In this document: in pieces, positions 1 through 8,553 of the stretch
How the letters are laid out: each line of letters starts with the position of its first letter
Numbering within the stretch: position 1 is the first letter of the stretch
Assembly (NCBI RefSeq): GCF_002736105.1
Contig: NZ_CP024123.1
Location: 1,852,001 to 1,916,000 of the forward strand
Reading direction: 5' to 3'
DNA from: Solibacillus sp. R5-41
GTDB taxonomy: Bacteria > Bacillota > Bacilli > Bacillales_A > Planococcaceae
DNA length: 64,000 nt
Notes under the pieces: generated by a model
What the model was told of the DNA's origin: nothing
Seen by the model: only the letters and a program-made list of their open reading frames with translations
The model's database searches: none
Translations under genes and position numbers: made by a program

Positions 1-97
1 GCGACTCTAAATAAAACTCAGATTCAAGTTCAGAAACAGCGACTTCTCCTTTATTAACATCTTCAATTTTTTTAAAAAACCTATCAAAGAACCCCAT
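1..97 (-). CDS. N-terminus of an unknown protein, cut by window edge
   Basis: A minus-strand frame opens at an ATG (95-97) behind a good ribosome site (GGAAGG, about 107-113 on the complement) and stays open for 32 codons to the window edge. It begins MGFFDRFFKKIEDVNKGEV. The fragment is too short to assign to a family. Confidence 0.6.
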   Translation of the reverse strand, partial: MGFFDRFFKKIEDVNKGEVAVSELESEFYLES

Positions 98-159
98 TAA
101 TTGCACACCTTCCAATTTTATTTATGTTAAATGATTTTAGTAATTCTGCTTATTCGATG

Positions 160-420
160 ACAAAAAAATATATATATTACAAATAGTAACATATAAAAGA
201 GTGGGATAGTAGATAAATGGTAATTTTCCAACGAATGAGATTGACCGTTAAACCCACCGATTCGATATATCCATTCGCCTCAATTTGAATTTAGCGTACA
301 CAATTAGTAAGATTATAGAAGGCATGTGAGGGTTGGAGCAGAGGAGTCAAATACATAGGTTGTCTAATTGTTGCTACAGAGCTATTTGTGGAGCTACATG
401 AGAGGTTGTGTGAAGCATAA
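160..420. repeat. Intergenic repeat unit, copy 1
   Basis: This gene-free stretch contains degenerate blocks that return further along: a block around 'gagattgaccgtta' (also near 6160 and 11020) and a block around 'gtctaattgttgctacagag' (also near 1180, 3785 and 6810). No open frame here is convincing. It looks like a decayed spacer shared by the small minus-strand genes of the first 13 kb. Confidence 0.5.
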
Positions 421-466
421 CAAAAAGACTTGCATATATGAGATTCAATCAAACACGCAAGTCCTG
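421..466 (-). terminator. Terminator of the 489-932 gene, recurring family
   Basis: Inverted repeat GACTTGC (427-433) / GCAAGTC (457-463). On the minus strand it ends in a run of T, just downstream of the gene stop at 489. The same hairpin family follows the small genes ending at 3322, 3951, 5231, 5730 and 6402. Confidence 0.65.
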
Positions 467-488
467 TTCTTATTTAACTAAGCACCTG

Positions 489-932
489 TTAGCTAAATAA
501 TTTCTTTATTTTTTTGCATTCTAAATATCTCTTATCTATGACCGCTTTTATTTTAAAATAGTTTTCCCAATTGTCATTTACATGGTATAAAGTTTCTAAA
601 TTAGGGAAAGTTTCTTCATAATCCTTCAAATATAATCCTGTTCCAAAATCAAAATAAGACTTTGCGAATTTATTTCCTTCATCGTTTAACATATCATCTG
701 TTAATACTCCATCCCAACACATATAAATATGTGTTCCTGAGATTTCTCTTTGTTTAAATTTGTTTATCTCTATTTGTGTTTCTTCTTCAAACTCTTTACT
801 AAATAAATTATTATCAATTAACCAACCCAAGAACATCCCTGTGTGTACGAATGCTTGGTCGGATGATATATCATTTGGAAATTCACTTTGATAATGATAC
901 TTTGCTTTATCATATACAAAAACATCTGACAT
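489..932 (-). CDS. DUF7832-like small acidic protein, possible orphan immunity protein
   Basis: A 147-residue soluble protein with no signal peptide or membrane segment. The pattern YDKAKYHY...FP near the start, then HTGMFLGWLIDNNL, GT-x-IY-x-x-x-DGVL and an asparagine/tyrosine-rich end resembles the DUF7832 family as I remember it. That family is often found near toxin genes, but its function is not established. The start is supported by AGGGGCGAGG upstream. It stands alone, followed by the recurring hairpin terminator and flanked by the repeats typical of this region. Confidence 0.6.
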   Translation of the reverse strand: MSDVFVYDKAKYHYQSEFPNDISSDQAFVHTGMFLGWLIDNNLFSKEFEEETQIEINKFKQREISGTHIYMCWDGVLTDDMLNDEGNKFAKSYFDFGTGLYLKDYEETFPNLETLYHVNDNWENYFKIKAVIDKRYLECKKIKKLFS

Positions 933-939
933 TACCTCG

Positions 940-1206
940 CCCCTTTTAATATATTGTCAAGTAAGTTTTCTTCCACTATACTACTTTGTTAGTTGAATAA
1001 CAGAATAATAAGTCTCTTATTAAAGTGTAACATATTTCCAAATGTTGGTGTAGGGAAGTGTGTATGACTAATCAGCTTCAACTTTGAGTTAACTTATAAC
1101 AACAACCGTAGCAACCTCTTAGAAGCTTTTAACGAGGCTGTGAGGAACAGATATTGAAGCAGGGTAATTATAGACAGAGGTTATCTAATCGTTGCCACAG
1201 AGCCAT
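940..1206. repeat. Intergenic repeat unit, copy 2
   Basis: Upstream of the 489-932 gene lies a block with 'gtgtaacatatttccaaat', which returns near 3705 and 13430. It is followed by 'gtagcaacctcttagaagc' (also near 6740) and by the 'ttgccacagagccatgtg' block (also near 3790). No coding potential was seen. Confidence 0.5.
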
Positions 1207-1420
1207 GTGCTCATGCGCACAGCCCCTAGATTGAAGTGTAATGGGCTACTGTTTTGAGTGTCGAAAAAGTGATAGTAGCGAACTTGAATTTTATTTGCGT
1301 TTCTTTTTAGTATAAACCAAAAACCAAACAAAATATAAGATTGTAACTAGTGATAAACCTAATGAAACATATCTATTTTGCTCATAGGGCAAAATAATAG
1401 CAAGGACAATAGTTAATATA
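1207..1420. repeat. Truncated duplicate of 3867-4080
   Basis: This segment is almost base-for-base identical to about 3867-4080, which holds the terminator loop, the spacer and the 3' end of the 66-residue membrane protein gene at 3951-4151. Identity stops abruptly after 'agttaatata' at 1420, the boundary of the duplication. Confidence 0.85.
1291..1420 (-). pseudogene. 3' fragment of the 66-aa membrane protein gene
   Basis: The last 43 or so codons of the gene at 3951-4151 are repeated here with the same stop codon (1291-1293), but the N-terminal third is missing. At 1421 the sequence switches to an unrelated chemoreceptor fragment. This is a broken copy made by a recombination or insertion event. 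Confidence 0.75.
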
Positions 1421-1555
1421 TATTCTCCAGCCCTTGCTGCCTCAATAGCGCGTTTAACGCTAGTAGGTTTGTTTGGTCTGCAATCACAGTAATTAGACCT
1501 ACAATTTTGCTTATTTCAGTTGATTTTTCTCCTAACGATTGAACGACTCCCAATA
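1421..1555 (-). pseudogene. Methyl-accepting chemotaxis protein fragment, frameshifted
   Basis: The complement reads SLGEKSTEISKIVGLITVIA, then DQTNLLALNA, and after a one-base deletion AIEAARAGE. This is the highly conserved hairpin tip of the chemoreceptor signalling domain, which contacts CheA and CheW. Only about 45 residues remain and the reading frame is broken inside the LNAAIEAARAGE motif, so it cannot function. Confidence 0.85.
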
Positions 1556-1774
1556 AAATTTTATCGTTTTTCGATAAAAAATAATTGACTTAAGATATAT
1601 TTCAAGTTATTCTAGCATTAGTAGTTAAGGAGGTACTTTACAAAACAAAAAGAATTTATCAATCTAATTAAAATTGATAAATGTGATTTGCGAATTATTT
1701 GGTTTACTGTTTTGAATCTATGTTAGAACTGAATTAGGAATAAAAAATTATAATTAAATGGAGGATAATATATA

Positions 1775-1990
1775 ATGAAAAAATATGTAATTGCATGGAC
1801 ACTAATTCTTTTAGGAATAATCTGTTTTATTGCGAAGGTTATCATTGGAAGTAATGTAGCTGCAGATGGCCGTTTAGAAGAGCCTTTCTTTTTGCTTCCA
1901 ATTGGATTTTTATTATTTTTCTTAGGGATTGTGTCATTAGCTGGTGTGGCGCTGATTTCAGTGTTTAAGAAAACACAAGTTTCAAAATAG
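1775..1990 (+). CDS. DUF3955-type small membrane protein
   Basis: A 71-residue protein with two hydrophobic segments (about residues 4-25 and 41-63) joined by a short loop containing ADGRLEEPFFLLPIG. That loop is typical of the DUF3955 family, small inner-membrane proteins of unknown role. The start follows GGAGG at a good distance, and a strong terminator lies 45 bases after the stop, so it is probably monocistronic. Confidence 0.75.
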   Translation: MKKYVIAWTLILLGIICFIAKVIIGSNVAADGRLEEPFFLLPIGFLLFFLGIVSLAGVALISVFKKTQVSK

Positions 1991-2033
1991 AAATTTTGCA
2001 TACAGGTTACCAACTATCACAATAAATTAACCT

Positions 2034-2084
2034 AAAAAAGACCAGGTGTTCACTATTAATTAGTGAAGTGACCCTGATCTTTTT
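2034..2084 (+). terminator. Rho-independent terminator
   Basis: Inverted repeat with TTCACTA / TTAGTGAA at the top and AAAGA-CAGG / CCTGATCTTT at the base, followed by a T-run. It ends the DUF3955-type gene. Confidence 0.8.
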
Positions 2085-2154
2085 TTATTTGCATAAACAG
2101 AACTAATATTCTATTTTGGATACAAATAGATGTTCTTATTAAGGGGTGCTTATA

Positions 2155-2376
2155 ATGCAAGAACAATTAGTAAAAGCCATGCAACGTAATCAATTAATCG
2201 ACTTAATGTATAAAACAAAAGATGGTGTCATTAGTAAATGACGTATTAAAATCATCAAAAAGATCGGCGGTAAGTTTCAAGCATTTTGTTTTACCAAACA
2301 AGCAAAACGTACTTTTATTATTGATAATGTTCTTGCTGCAGTTCCTGTAATTTGCAAAGAAAGGATAGTAATCTAA
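2155..2376 (+). pseudogene. WYL-like small protein with an in-frame TGA
   Basis: One frame of 74 codons runs from an ATG to TAA and is interrupted only by TGA at codon 29, where Trp or Arg would be expected. The second half (FQAFCFTKQAKRTFIIDNVL) matches the end of a WYL domain, a ligand-sensing module found in regulators; similar short proteins occur next to Y-family polymerase genes in Bacillales. The stop overlaps the next start (TAATG). Confidence 0.65.
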
Positions 2377-2721
2377 TGTTAAATATTGATCAACGTGAAT
2401 TAGTGCATGGATATTTAATGTTAGATTTAGCTGTTCAATCACTTCAAACGGATTACAGTAAAATGGAGCAAACAGAGCAAATGAAAATGAAAAAAATTTA
2501 TTTACCGTTGCATGGAACGTTTAAGTTATGCTGCTTTTGTTTCCATCGAGTTGAAAATTTATGGGGGAGGATTTTATACCGCTGGATACGAAATTGAAAG
2601 AGAAGATGGGAAAACAACGGAAGGTACTTGTATGAATCGACCTACAAAAGAAGATACACTTTTAGCGGTTGAAGAGGCTGTGATAAGAGCGATGGAGGAT
2701 AAAAACCGTAACTGGCATTAG
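2376..2721 (+). pseudogene. Frameshifted companion of the WYL-like gene, unknown family
   Basis: The first frame starts MLNIDQRELVHGYLMLDLAV at the TAATG overlap. Near 2505 the sensible reading moves to another frame, which continues ERLSYAAFVSIELKIYGGG to ...EDKNRNWH and stops at 2721. Joined, this would be one protein of about 115 residues. I do not recognise the family. The pairing suggests a two-gene unit decaying together. Confidence 0.6.
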
Positions 2722-2739
2722 CATTATGTATAGACATAA

Positions 2740-3232
2740 ATAAAGCCTTCCACAACATACTTATAAATATTGGTACGATTTGAATGGGTATGATTATCAA
2801 GAAAGATTGGCTGTTACCACAGGCGATACGACAAGACCTAATTCGCTCGTTACTAATCTAATCAATTACTAATGCTTGATGAATCACACCATAAACCTGT
2901 ATTAATTGCACCAAAGAGTAATTAGATGAAAGAGCAGCGAAACACAGGTCAAAATGTTTCATTGATTAAAGTGAATGATTATAGCTGGATATTTACATAG
3001 GTAGATGTAGGTGCTAACGATAGCGGTTGCGATTACATTAAATGACCGTTTAGGAAACTGTAAATTGGAAGTGGAATGGAAAGAATCCTGCTAAGGAGAA
3101 GAAGCAACTCAAAGCGAGCGCTACAAAACAGCATTGAGATGCATCGAGATTTGTTCAAGTGGATAGTTGGTCAAATGGATTAATCTTACAGATTGATTCT
3201 AAGAAGCGTTTTTGTGATTGTTATGTGAGCAT
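2740..3232. repeat. Intergenic repeat unit, copy 3
   Basis: About 500 gene-free bases. The part 3015-3140, around 'cgatagcggttgcgattaca' and 'aggaaactgtaaattggaag', returns almost unchanged at 6190-6310. The part near 2940-2990 ('cattgattaaagtgaatgat') returns near 5005. The blocks may come from decayed genes, but no long frame survives. Confidence 0.6.
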
Positions 3233-3280
3233 AACAAAAGGACTTGCATATATGGAAATCAATTATAAACGCAAGTCCTG
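3233..3280 (-). terminator. Terminator of the 3322-3600 gene, recurring family
   Basis: Perfect inverted repeat GGACTTGC (3240-3247) / GCAAGTCC (3271-3278), with T-rich sequence after it on the minus strand. Confidence 0.7.
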
Positions 3281-3321
3281 TTCTTATTAAACTAAGCGCC
3301 TGTTAGTTCAATAACATTTCT

Positions 3322-3600
3322 TCATTCATTGTTTGTATTTGATTTTTTTTTAGTGAAAATTCCTACAATTACTACTAGAATCCCGCTTAACAATAGAATT
3401 AAATGGCATAGGACTAAAACTTCTAAGGTGTCCCATTCAGGTTTTATTTCCATTGTCAGGGTGAAAGTTAATGGGTATGTAAAAGGAGATAGTATTAAAA
3501 TAATCCCAAATATTATTCTTTTCATCTTATTTCCGACGGTTAGGTAAAAGGAAAGATAAACAATGACAATTGATAATATTAACAAAGTGGCATAAAACAT
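3322..3600 (-). CDS. Small three-helix membrane protein, unknown
   Basis: A 92-residue, strongly hydrophobic protein with membrane segments at about residues 2-21, 27-49 and 61-84, and a basic then asparagine-rich tail (KKKSNTNNE). It has a good ribosome site (AGAGGTGG) and its own terminator. I do not recognise the family. It belongs to the set of small minus-strand orphan genes flanked by shared repeats. Confidence 0.6.
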   Translation of the reverse strand: MFYATLLILSIVIVYLSFYLTVGNKMKRIIFGIILILSPFTYPLTFTLTMEIKPEWDTLEVLVLCHLILLLSGILVVIVGIFTKKKSNTNNE

Positions 3601-3639
3601 TTTTAACCACCTCTCTTTCCTTTAAAATGTCACTAAATT

Positions 3640-3840
3640 AAAACATTATTAAACAAACCTGTCCGCCATTAAAGTAGCTGAAAAATCAGTTGTTTAGTAT
3701 ATAGTGTAGCACATTTACAAATATTGGTGTAGAGAGATGTGTAAGTCTATAGTGGAACAGAGGAATCCAATTCACACAGGCTATTTAATTGTTGCTATAT
3801 AGCCATGTGTGAATCTACGGGAATGATTGAGGGAAGCGTA
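3640..3840. repeat. Intergenic repeat unit, copy 4
   Basis: It contains the 'atatagtgtagcacatttac' block and the 'ctatttaattgttgctatat' block that also appear in copies 1 and 2. No open frame was seen. Confidence 0.5.
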
Positions 3841-3884
3841 ACAAAAAGACTTGTGTACATAAGTAATGCTCATGCGCACAAGCC
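3841..3884 (-). terminator. Terminator of the 3951-4151 gene, recurring family
   Basis: Inverted repeat ACTTGTG (3849-3855) / CGCACAAG (3875-3882), with AAAAAG on the left giving a T-run on the minus strand. The right arm and loop are also present at 1210-1222 and near 10314. Confidence 0.6.
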
Positions 3885-3950
3885 CCTAGATTGAAGTGTA
3901 ATGGGCTACTGTTTTGAGTGCCGAAAAGGTGATAGTAGCGCACTTGAATT

Positions 3951-4151
3951 TTATTTGCGTTTCTTTTTAGTATAAACCAAAAACCAAACAAAATATAAGA
4001 TTGTAACTAGTGATAAACCTAATGAAACATATCTATTTTGCTCATAGGGCAAAATAATAGCAAGGACAATAGTTAATATAGTTGCAGGTAATACAGTGTA
4101 AAACCACACTCTCACTGCTTTATTTTTAAAGGAAAGTTCAAATCGCTCCAT
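3951..4151 (-). CDS. Small two-helix membrane protein, unknown
   Basis: A 66-residue protein: a short basic N-terminus, membrane segments at about residues 16-34 and 40-59, and a basic tail (KKKRK). The start follows GGTGA within 'gatgaggtgatt'. A truncated copy of the same gene lies at 1291-1420, so the unit has been duplicated. No function can be assigned. Confidence 0.6.
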   Translation of the reverse strand: MERFELSFKNKAVRVWFYTVLPATILTIVLAIILPYEQNRYVSLGLSLVTILYFVWFLVYTKKKRK

Positions 4152-4471
4152 ACAATCACCTCATCCATTATTTATAAATACATCTTTGTTTAAGTGATTG
4201 AAAATTCTATCTATATGGAAATTATAACATAGCAAATTGTGATTTGGAATCGAAATGGAAAATGTGTAACAAATGAGATTGAAAGTTACAAGAACTGAGC
4301 AACAAGCACTTAGATTGTTGCGTTAGAAGCTGCGATTCAAGACTAAGTACAGCAAGGATTTGTGGGATTCCAAATTTTACAAAGTGGCCATAAGTGTCCA
4401 AACAAATAAATAGCATTAAAAAATACTCAATGAGGGACCGAAAATATCGGAGCTTGTTGGGTATTTTTTAT

Positions 4472-4890
4472 TTATAGTAAGTCGAATAATTCACTCGCTT
4501 GTTCTTTGGCAACATTAGAGTAAGTATTAAGTGTTTCACGTATTGTAGCATGTCCTAACTGCTCCTGAATGACCTTAAAATATTGACTCCTTTGAACAAT
4601 ATGTAAGAAGCAAATGTATGTCGTAATCCATGAAACGAAATGGATGGTAAGTTGTATTGAAGGACAATCTCTTTCCACTGGTTACTCATACGATCAGGAT
4701 GATTATGAAAACCGTTTTCCTTTGTGAACATCAAATAAATTGACTTTCTATCCTTATCTAAAATTGGGTTGAACTTATCTCCAAGTTTGGATAACTTCTT
4801 TTGTTTTAGCTCAATGTAAGCTTGTAACTCGTTCATAAGGCTTTCAGGAGAGTATACAAGGCGATTTTCACCTGTTTTTGTGGAATCCAA
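4472..4890 (-). pseudogene. Tyrosine recombinase (phage integrase family), truncated and frameshifted
   Basis: The complement carries the catalytic half of a tyrosine recombinase: ISFHGLRHTFASYIL (the H-x-L-R-H box), then after a frameshift near 4590 VIQEQLGHATIRETLNTYS, which has the GH motif and the nucleophilic tyrosine. The N-terminal DNA-binding half is absent; an in-frame stop lies shortly upstream of the remaining part. Such enzymes integrate phages and integrative elements. Its presence suggests that a mobile element once inserted in this patchwork region. Confidence 0.85.
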
Positions 4891-4894
4891 GAAG

Positions 4895-5190
4895 AATCGA
4901 ATCGCTATTGCTCCTTATAATACTGTAATGTTCTATCAACATAGATAGTAATGTTTTCAAAATCAAAGGATTCGAAGCGGCAGCGAAACATAAGTAAAAA
5001 TGTGTCATTGATTAAAGTGAATGATTATATACACAGGATTTCATGCAGAAACTAAGGTCTTAACGATAGTGGATAGGGGCTAAGGTGTGATTACACTAAT
5101 CAATTTTTATGGAAGCATAAATTGTTGATGCCTGTTCTAACAGCGCTCAAAGGGGACTTCATGAGAGCCATGCTTGAGACAGTAGAAGAA
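4895..5190. repeat. Intergenic repeat unit, copy 5
   Basis: About 300 gene-free bases containing 'gtcattgattaaagtgaatg' (shared with copy 3), 'taacgatagtggatag' and 'agcgctcaaagg' blocks. It is more decayed than the other copies. Confidence 0.45.
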
Positions 5191-5230
5191 AGGGACTTGC
5201 ATATATCAAGTTCAATCATAAATGCATGGC

Positions 5231-5416
5231 CTATTTTTTATTCCACTCGTATGGTATATTTGCCCAATCGACAAATATACCAATAAAGAAATATAAAATT
5301 GAAATTCCTATAATCTGTCCTAATTTAATGCCATCAAGAAATAACCATTGAGATATAATACATATTATGAAAAAAATAAGCGAAGATTGTATATTTTTCT
5401 TTAGTATTTTTACCAT
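5231..5416 (-). CDS. Small membrane protein, unknown
   Basis: A 61-residue protein starting MVKILKKNIQSS. I chose the ATG at 5414-5416 because CAAGGGGG lies just upstream; a start ten codons earlier has no ribosome site. Two hydrophobic segments (about residues 12-30 and 34-50) end in WANIPYEWNKK. A weak member of the recurring hairpin family (5191-5231) follows the stop. Confidence 0.55.
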   Translation of the reverse strand: MVKILKKNIQSSLIFFIICIISQWLFLDGIKLGQIIGISILYFFIGIFVDWANIPYEWNKK

Positions 5417-5449
5417 AGTCAACCCCCTTGAATAATAAATCTCCATTTC

Positions 5450-5612
5450 TGCTTATTGAAGAAACTTGTCTTTTAGTTGAATAACTGAATAATCAGTTGT
5501 TTGATATAGTGTAAGATATTCCTAAATATAGGTATGGAGAAGTGTAAGCATTTGGAAAGTCAGTTAATGCTCTAATAAAAGTGTTTAGAGCAAGTGTAGA
5601 GCCTGTGAGGGC
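5450..5612. repeat. Intergenic repeat unit, copy 6
   Basis: It contains 'gttgaataactgaataatc' and 'gatatagtgtaagatattcc', the same block as near 990-1040 and 3680-3720. No gene was seen. Confidence 0.5.
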
Positions 5613-5613
5613 A

Positions 5614-5663
5614 TAACAAAAAGACTTGCGTGTGAAGAGATTAAATCGTACATACAAGTCCTA
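5614..5663 (-). terminator. Terminator of the 5730-5927 gene, recurring family
   Basis: Imperfect inverted repeat GACTTGCGTGT (from 5623) / ACATACAAGTC (to 5660), with a T-run on the minus strand. Confidence 0.6.
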
Positions 5664-5729
5664 TCTTGATGACGATGTAAGAATAAGTTATTGTATCGGA
5701 AATAATATTTTAGAAAATATATCTGTATT

Positions 5730-5927
5730 TTATAATTCTCTTAATTTCTCTTCAAGTAACTTTACACGTTGTTTTAATATATTTATTTCGTTTTCTAACT
5801 CATTATTCTTAAATACTTTTGGCTTAATTGTTTTTTTGTATAAGTAATAAAAACTAAAATACGCTATTAAGAAAAAAAACAGGGGTATTGCAAATGCAAT
5901 CAAGATACCTAATAAAGTTTCCCACAT
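5730..5927 (-). CDS. Membrane-anchored coiled-coil microprotein, unknown
   Basis: A 65-residue protein with one long hydrophobic segment (about residues 5-30), then a charged C-terminus (about 42-65) with leucine/isoleucine heptads (NELENEINILKQRVKLLEEK) that should form a short coiled coil. AGGAG lies upstream at slightly long spacing. I do not recognise a family. The architecture suggests a small oligomeric membrane protein, but this is inference. Confidence 0.55.
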   Translation of the reverse strand: MWETLLGILIAFAIPLFFFLIAYFSFYYLYKKTIKPKVFKNNELENEINILKQRVKLLEEKLREL

Positions 5928-5984
5928 AATTAATATTTATCTCCTTTATCCTAAATACGTAAATTTTACAACTTTCTTTTTTTA

Positions 5985-6385
5985 CATGTATTTTTATTTT
6001 ACCAACACATGTTCAGGATTTATATAATCCTTCTCTGCTTTGTCGAATAATGTTTTAAAAAGTGCTTCAACTTCTCCAAATGCTTTAATTTCAAATTCAA
6101 TTCACAATAGCAAGTATAACATAGTGGTTTTTTTATGGGAGAGAAATGGGAAATGTGTAACAAAGGAGATTGACCGTTACCGCAGGCGATACACACGATA
6201 GCGGTTGCGATTACATTATATGACCGTTAAGGAAACTGTAAATTGGAAGTGGAATGGGAAGAATCTTGATAATGAGAAGAAGCAACTCAAAGCGAGAGCT
6301 ACAAAACAGCATTGAGAGGAATCGAGTTAAAGTGGATGATTGGTCACATGGATTGTTCTAAAGTCGATTGAAGAAGCTAAAAAAA
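5985..6385. repeat. Intergenic repeat unit, copy 7
   Basis: 6180-6310 repeats 3015-3140 closely, and 6130-6175 repeats the 'gtgtaacaaaggagattgac' block seen near 4265 and 6720. There is no surviving gene in this stretch. Confidence 0.6.
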
Positions 6386-6387
6386 GG

Positions 6388-6416
6388 GCTTGCATGTAAT
6401 TTTACGCACAAGTCCT
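6388..6416 (-). terminator. Terminator overlapping the stop of the DUF2651-type gene
   Basis: The short inverted repeat GGGCTTG / CACAAGTCC spans the stop codon at 6402-6404, so the last codons of the gene lie inside the hairpin arm. The left side gives a T-run on the minus strand. It belongs to the recurring terminator family. Confidence 0.55.
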
Positions 6417-6638
6417 TTCACTTTTTTTAGTGGTCATAATACTAGTGATAATCGAGAAAATCGTAAAAATAATCACCCAAAAGAAGAATGTTTCACCAAA
6501 TGTTGTAAACGTTAGTATTGTTAATACGCTAAATACTATTAATGGTGCGATGAACCATTTTTTAAAAAACATATAACTTATTGATGAAACAGTATGAACT
6601 ATAATAGGTAAAATTAAAAATACAATTAGAAATTCCAT
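6402..6638 (-). CDS. DUF2651-type membrane protein (YbeF-like)
   Basis: A 78-residue protein with three hydrophobic segments (about residues 3-24, 30-47 and 50-70). MEFLIVFLILPIIVH, then FFKKWFIAPLIVF and TFGETFFFWVIIFT match the pattern of the DUF2651 family, to which B. subtilis YbeF belongs; its function is unknown. GGAGGGG is upstream. The C-terminal residues SERTCA are encoded by the terminator arm, suggesting the hairpin unit was joined to the gene end secondarily. Confidence 0.7.
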   Translation of the reverse strand: MEFLIVFLILPIIVHTVSSISYMFFKKWFIAPLIVFSVLTILTFTTFGETFFFWVIIFTIFSIITSIMTTKKSERTCA

Positions 6639-6659
6639 ACTCCCCTCCTAAAACTAACT

Positions 6660-6935
6660 TGAAATTTTTTTTATATATTGAAATTGTAACACAGGGAATT
6701 AATGGTTAGTGGTGTGAATATGTAACAAAGAAGATTGACAGTAGCAACCTCTTAGAAGCATTTAATGAGCCTGTAAGCGTTGATAGTGGAACAGGAATCA
6801 ATTACAGAGGTTGTCTAACTCCCAATACTTAGACTAATAACCTATAAAAGGATAACACAATTGAAAAATGTTTTACATTGTGGATTGATTTGATTACTTC
6901 ACATTATGCCAAAAATGTTAAGCAATTGGAAACAA
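6660..6935. repeat. Intergenic repeat unit, copy 8
   Basis: It contains 'tgtaacaaagaagattgaca', 'gtagcaacctcttagaagc' and 'gaggttgtctaact', all seen in other copies, followed by unique AT-rich sequence. No gene was seen. Confidence 0.5.
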
Positions 6936-6940
6936 AAGAA

Positions 6941-6957
6941 GAGCACAAATTGTGCTC
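6941..6957 (-). terminator. Terminator of the 6966-7142 gene
   Basis: GAGCACAA / TTGTGCTC palindrome directly after the stop, with TTCTTTTG on the minus strand. It does not belong to the recurring hairpin family. Confidence 0.7.
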
Positions 6958-6965
6958 TCCGATTA

Positions 6966-7142
6966 CTAACGACGATGTTCTACAAGGTCAATTGCACCCA
7001 ACACGATGTGCGCTAAACCGAACCCGAATACAGTGTGTGCAATCATGTTATTAGAATTGCTTTTTTGCTTTAGTGCAATTCCAGCCACAGTAACAGCAGA
7101 ACCTAGAATAGTTGGGATTAAACCTTCACGAATGTTGTTCAT
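6966..7142 (-). CDS. Small hydrophobic protein, unknown
   Basis: A 58-residue protein on the minus strand, from ATG (7140-7142) to TAG (6966-6968). It reads MNNIREGLIPTILGSAVTVA and ends AIDLVEHRR, with two hydrophobic stretches (about residues 8-24 and 33-52). GGAGGG lies seven bases upstream and a clean terminator follows. The well-placed signals make it a real gene; I do not recognise the family. Confidence 0.7.
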   Translation of the reverse strand: MNNIREGLIPTILGSAVTVAGIALKQKSNSNNMIAHTVFGFGLAHIVLGAIDLVEHRR

Positions 7143-7358
7143 AAAAAATCCCTCCGTCGAAGTTATTTGGTGTTATCACACCATTATTACTATTTGCTAA
7201 TAAGCATGATGCTATACTTGCGAAAGATATTGTTTAAAATGTCCATTTATATGTAAATTTCACCATGATAATTGAATGCTAACTTCAAGGGATAATTAGA
7301 ATAAAATACATCCACATTGCTCACGCTAAGCTAATTATATTTAAAGGGGGATGAATGG

Positions 7359-7580
7359 ATGTACAAGCGTTTATCAGATCACAATGGTGTATTTAGATTA
7401 CCACCAATACAACGGAAGAGTGACAAAGAATTGGATATGGCTATCGCTGACCTTGAAAAAAGGGGATTTCGTTTAGTGAGACGAGGTACTCAAAAAGAAC
7501 AAGCATTAACACTTAATTGTTATAAAAATTGTACAACATTCAATAAAGTTTGGGCTGTTATGGAAAAATTAATGCAATAA
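7359..7580 (+). CDS. Small soluble protein, unknown
   Basis: A 73-residue basic protein starting MYKRLSDHNGVFRLP behind AAAGGGGG. It has a predicted alpha-beta pattern around SDKELDMAIADLEKRGFRLV and no membrane segment. I do not recognise it. Codon use looks normal and the start signals are good. Confidence 0.6.
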   Translation: MYKRLSDHNGVFRLPPIQRKSDKELDMAIADLEKRGFRLVRRGTQKEQALTLNCYKNCTTFNKVWAVMEKLMQ

Positions 7581-7853
7581 AAGTTTTTAATAAATTTCAA
7601 AAGCAAAAAGCCGCAGTGACAAAAGCTACGACTCCTCTTGCTTTAATTTAGGTGACGCTTAATTATAACAAAACTGAACAATTAAGTTTTCAAGCTGCTG
7701 TTATTAATCGTACATTCAATAAATAAGGGCAAGCCCATTTCATTCTTGGTCATAAAAAGTGGGTAATTTTGTTTGACAAAATACGTTTTGGTATAATAAG
7801 ATTTAATGATATCAAAATGGTTTATGATTAGTTTTTTCAGGAGGTAACACGGA

Positions 7854-8084
7854 ATGGATAAGCAAGGACAAGAAATGTTTTTAAATTTTATTTTACAAAG
7901 AGTTCAAGAGGGCAAGGAAGATGAAGCAAAAGAAATACTTGCTGAAAACTTTAAGAAACAAGATGAAGGAACTTTCACAAAAGCTGATATTGAACAGTTT
8001 ATCCCTAAGATGATAAATATATTAAAGCCTGAAAAAATAGAAGAAGTACAGGCAGTTGCAAAGCAGTTTTCTAAAACCGTTTAA
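7854..8084 (+). CDS. Small acidic helical protein, unknown
   Basis: A 76-residue, mostly helical, charged protein (MDKQGQEMFLNFILQRVQEG...) with no membrane segment. CAGGAGGT lies eight bases upstream. A weak hairpin follows the stop near 8110-8140. I do not recognise the family; the size and sequence resemble small cytosolic Bacillus proteins of unknown role. Confidence 0.65.
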   Translation: MDKQGQEMFLNFILQRVQEGKEDEAKEILAENFKKQDEGTFTKADIEQFIPKMINILKPEKIEEVQAVAKQFSKTV

Positions 8085-8553
8085 CTATCTCTCATATAAA
8101 ACGAAAAAGCCCAGGTACTCATTAATTTTGCCCGGTCTTTTTTATTTGATTTTTCTCGTATCATCTTATTTAAGTCTAAAGAAGGGGGAAAAATAGTATA
8201 AATTTATAAACATTTAAATTATCCGATTTTCATAATATCAATACATTAAGAGGTGGATCCTCTTTATGGTACTAAGTGTCGTTGAACAAAATAAATGCTA
8301 TTTTAAAAAGGTTTTTTTATGAATGAGTTTATGAAATTAATACTACAAAAAATATAAAAAGAGTATTATTTTTACTTTAAGAAAAGTAATACTCTTACTT
8401 ACACATGGGACAAAATCGACTCCTCAATGGGCATCATTAATTATTTGTACCGGGTATAAAGTGCCATCATAAAAATAGAGATTATATCAACGCCTTATTC
8501 AACTAAAGCACCCTATAAGTATACAGCTAGGTGTAAAGCAACTGGATTTTTAT
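8085..8553. other. Gene-free stretch
   Basis: AT-rich and stop-rich in all frames I read. A partial inverted repeat near 8360-8400 ('agtattatttttactt' against 'aagtaatactcttactt') is the only structure noticed. Confidence 0.4.

Noticed and set aside
7773-7797. TTGACA and TATAAT as a promoter for the 7854-8084 gene
   Set aside because: The boxes are only 13 bases apart, too short for a sigma-A promoter.
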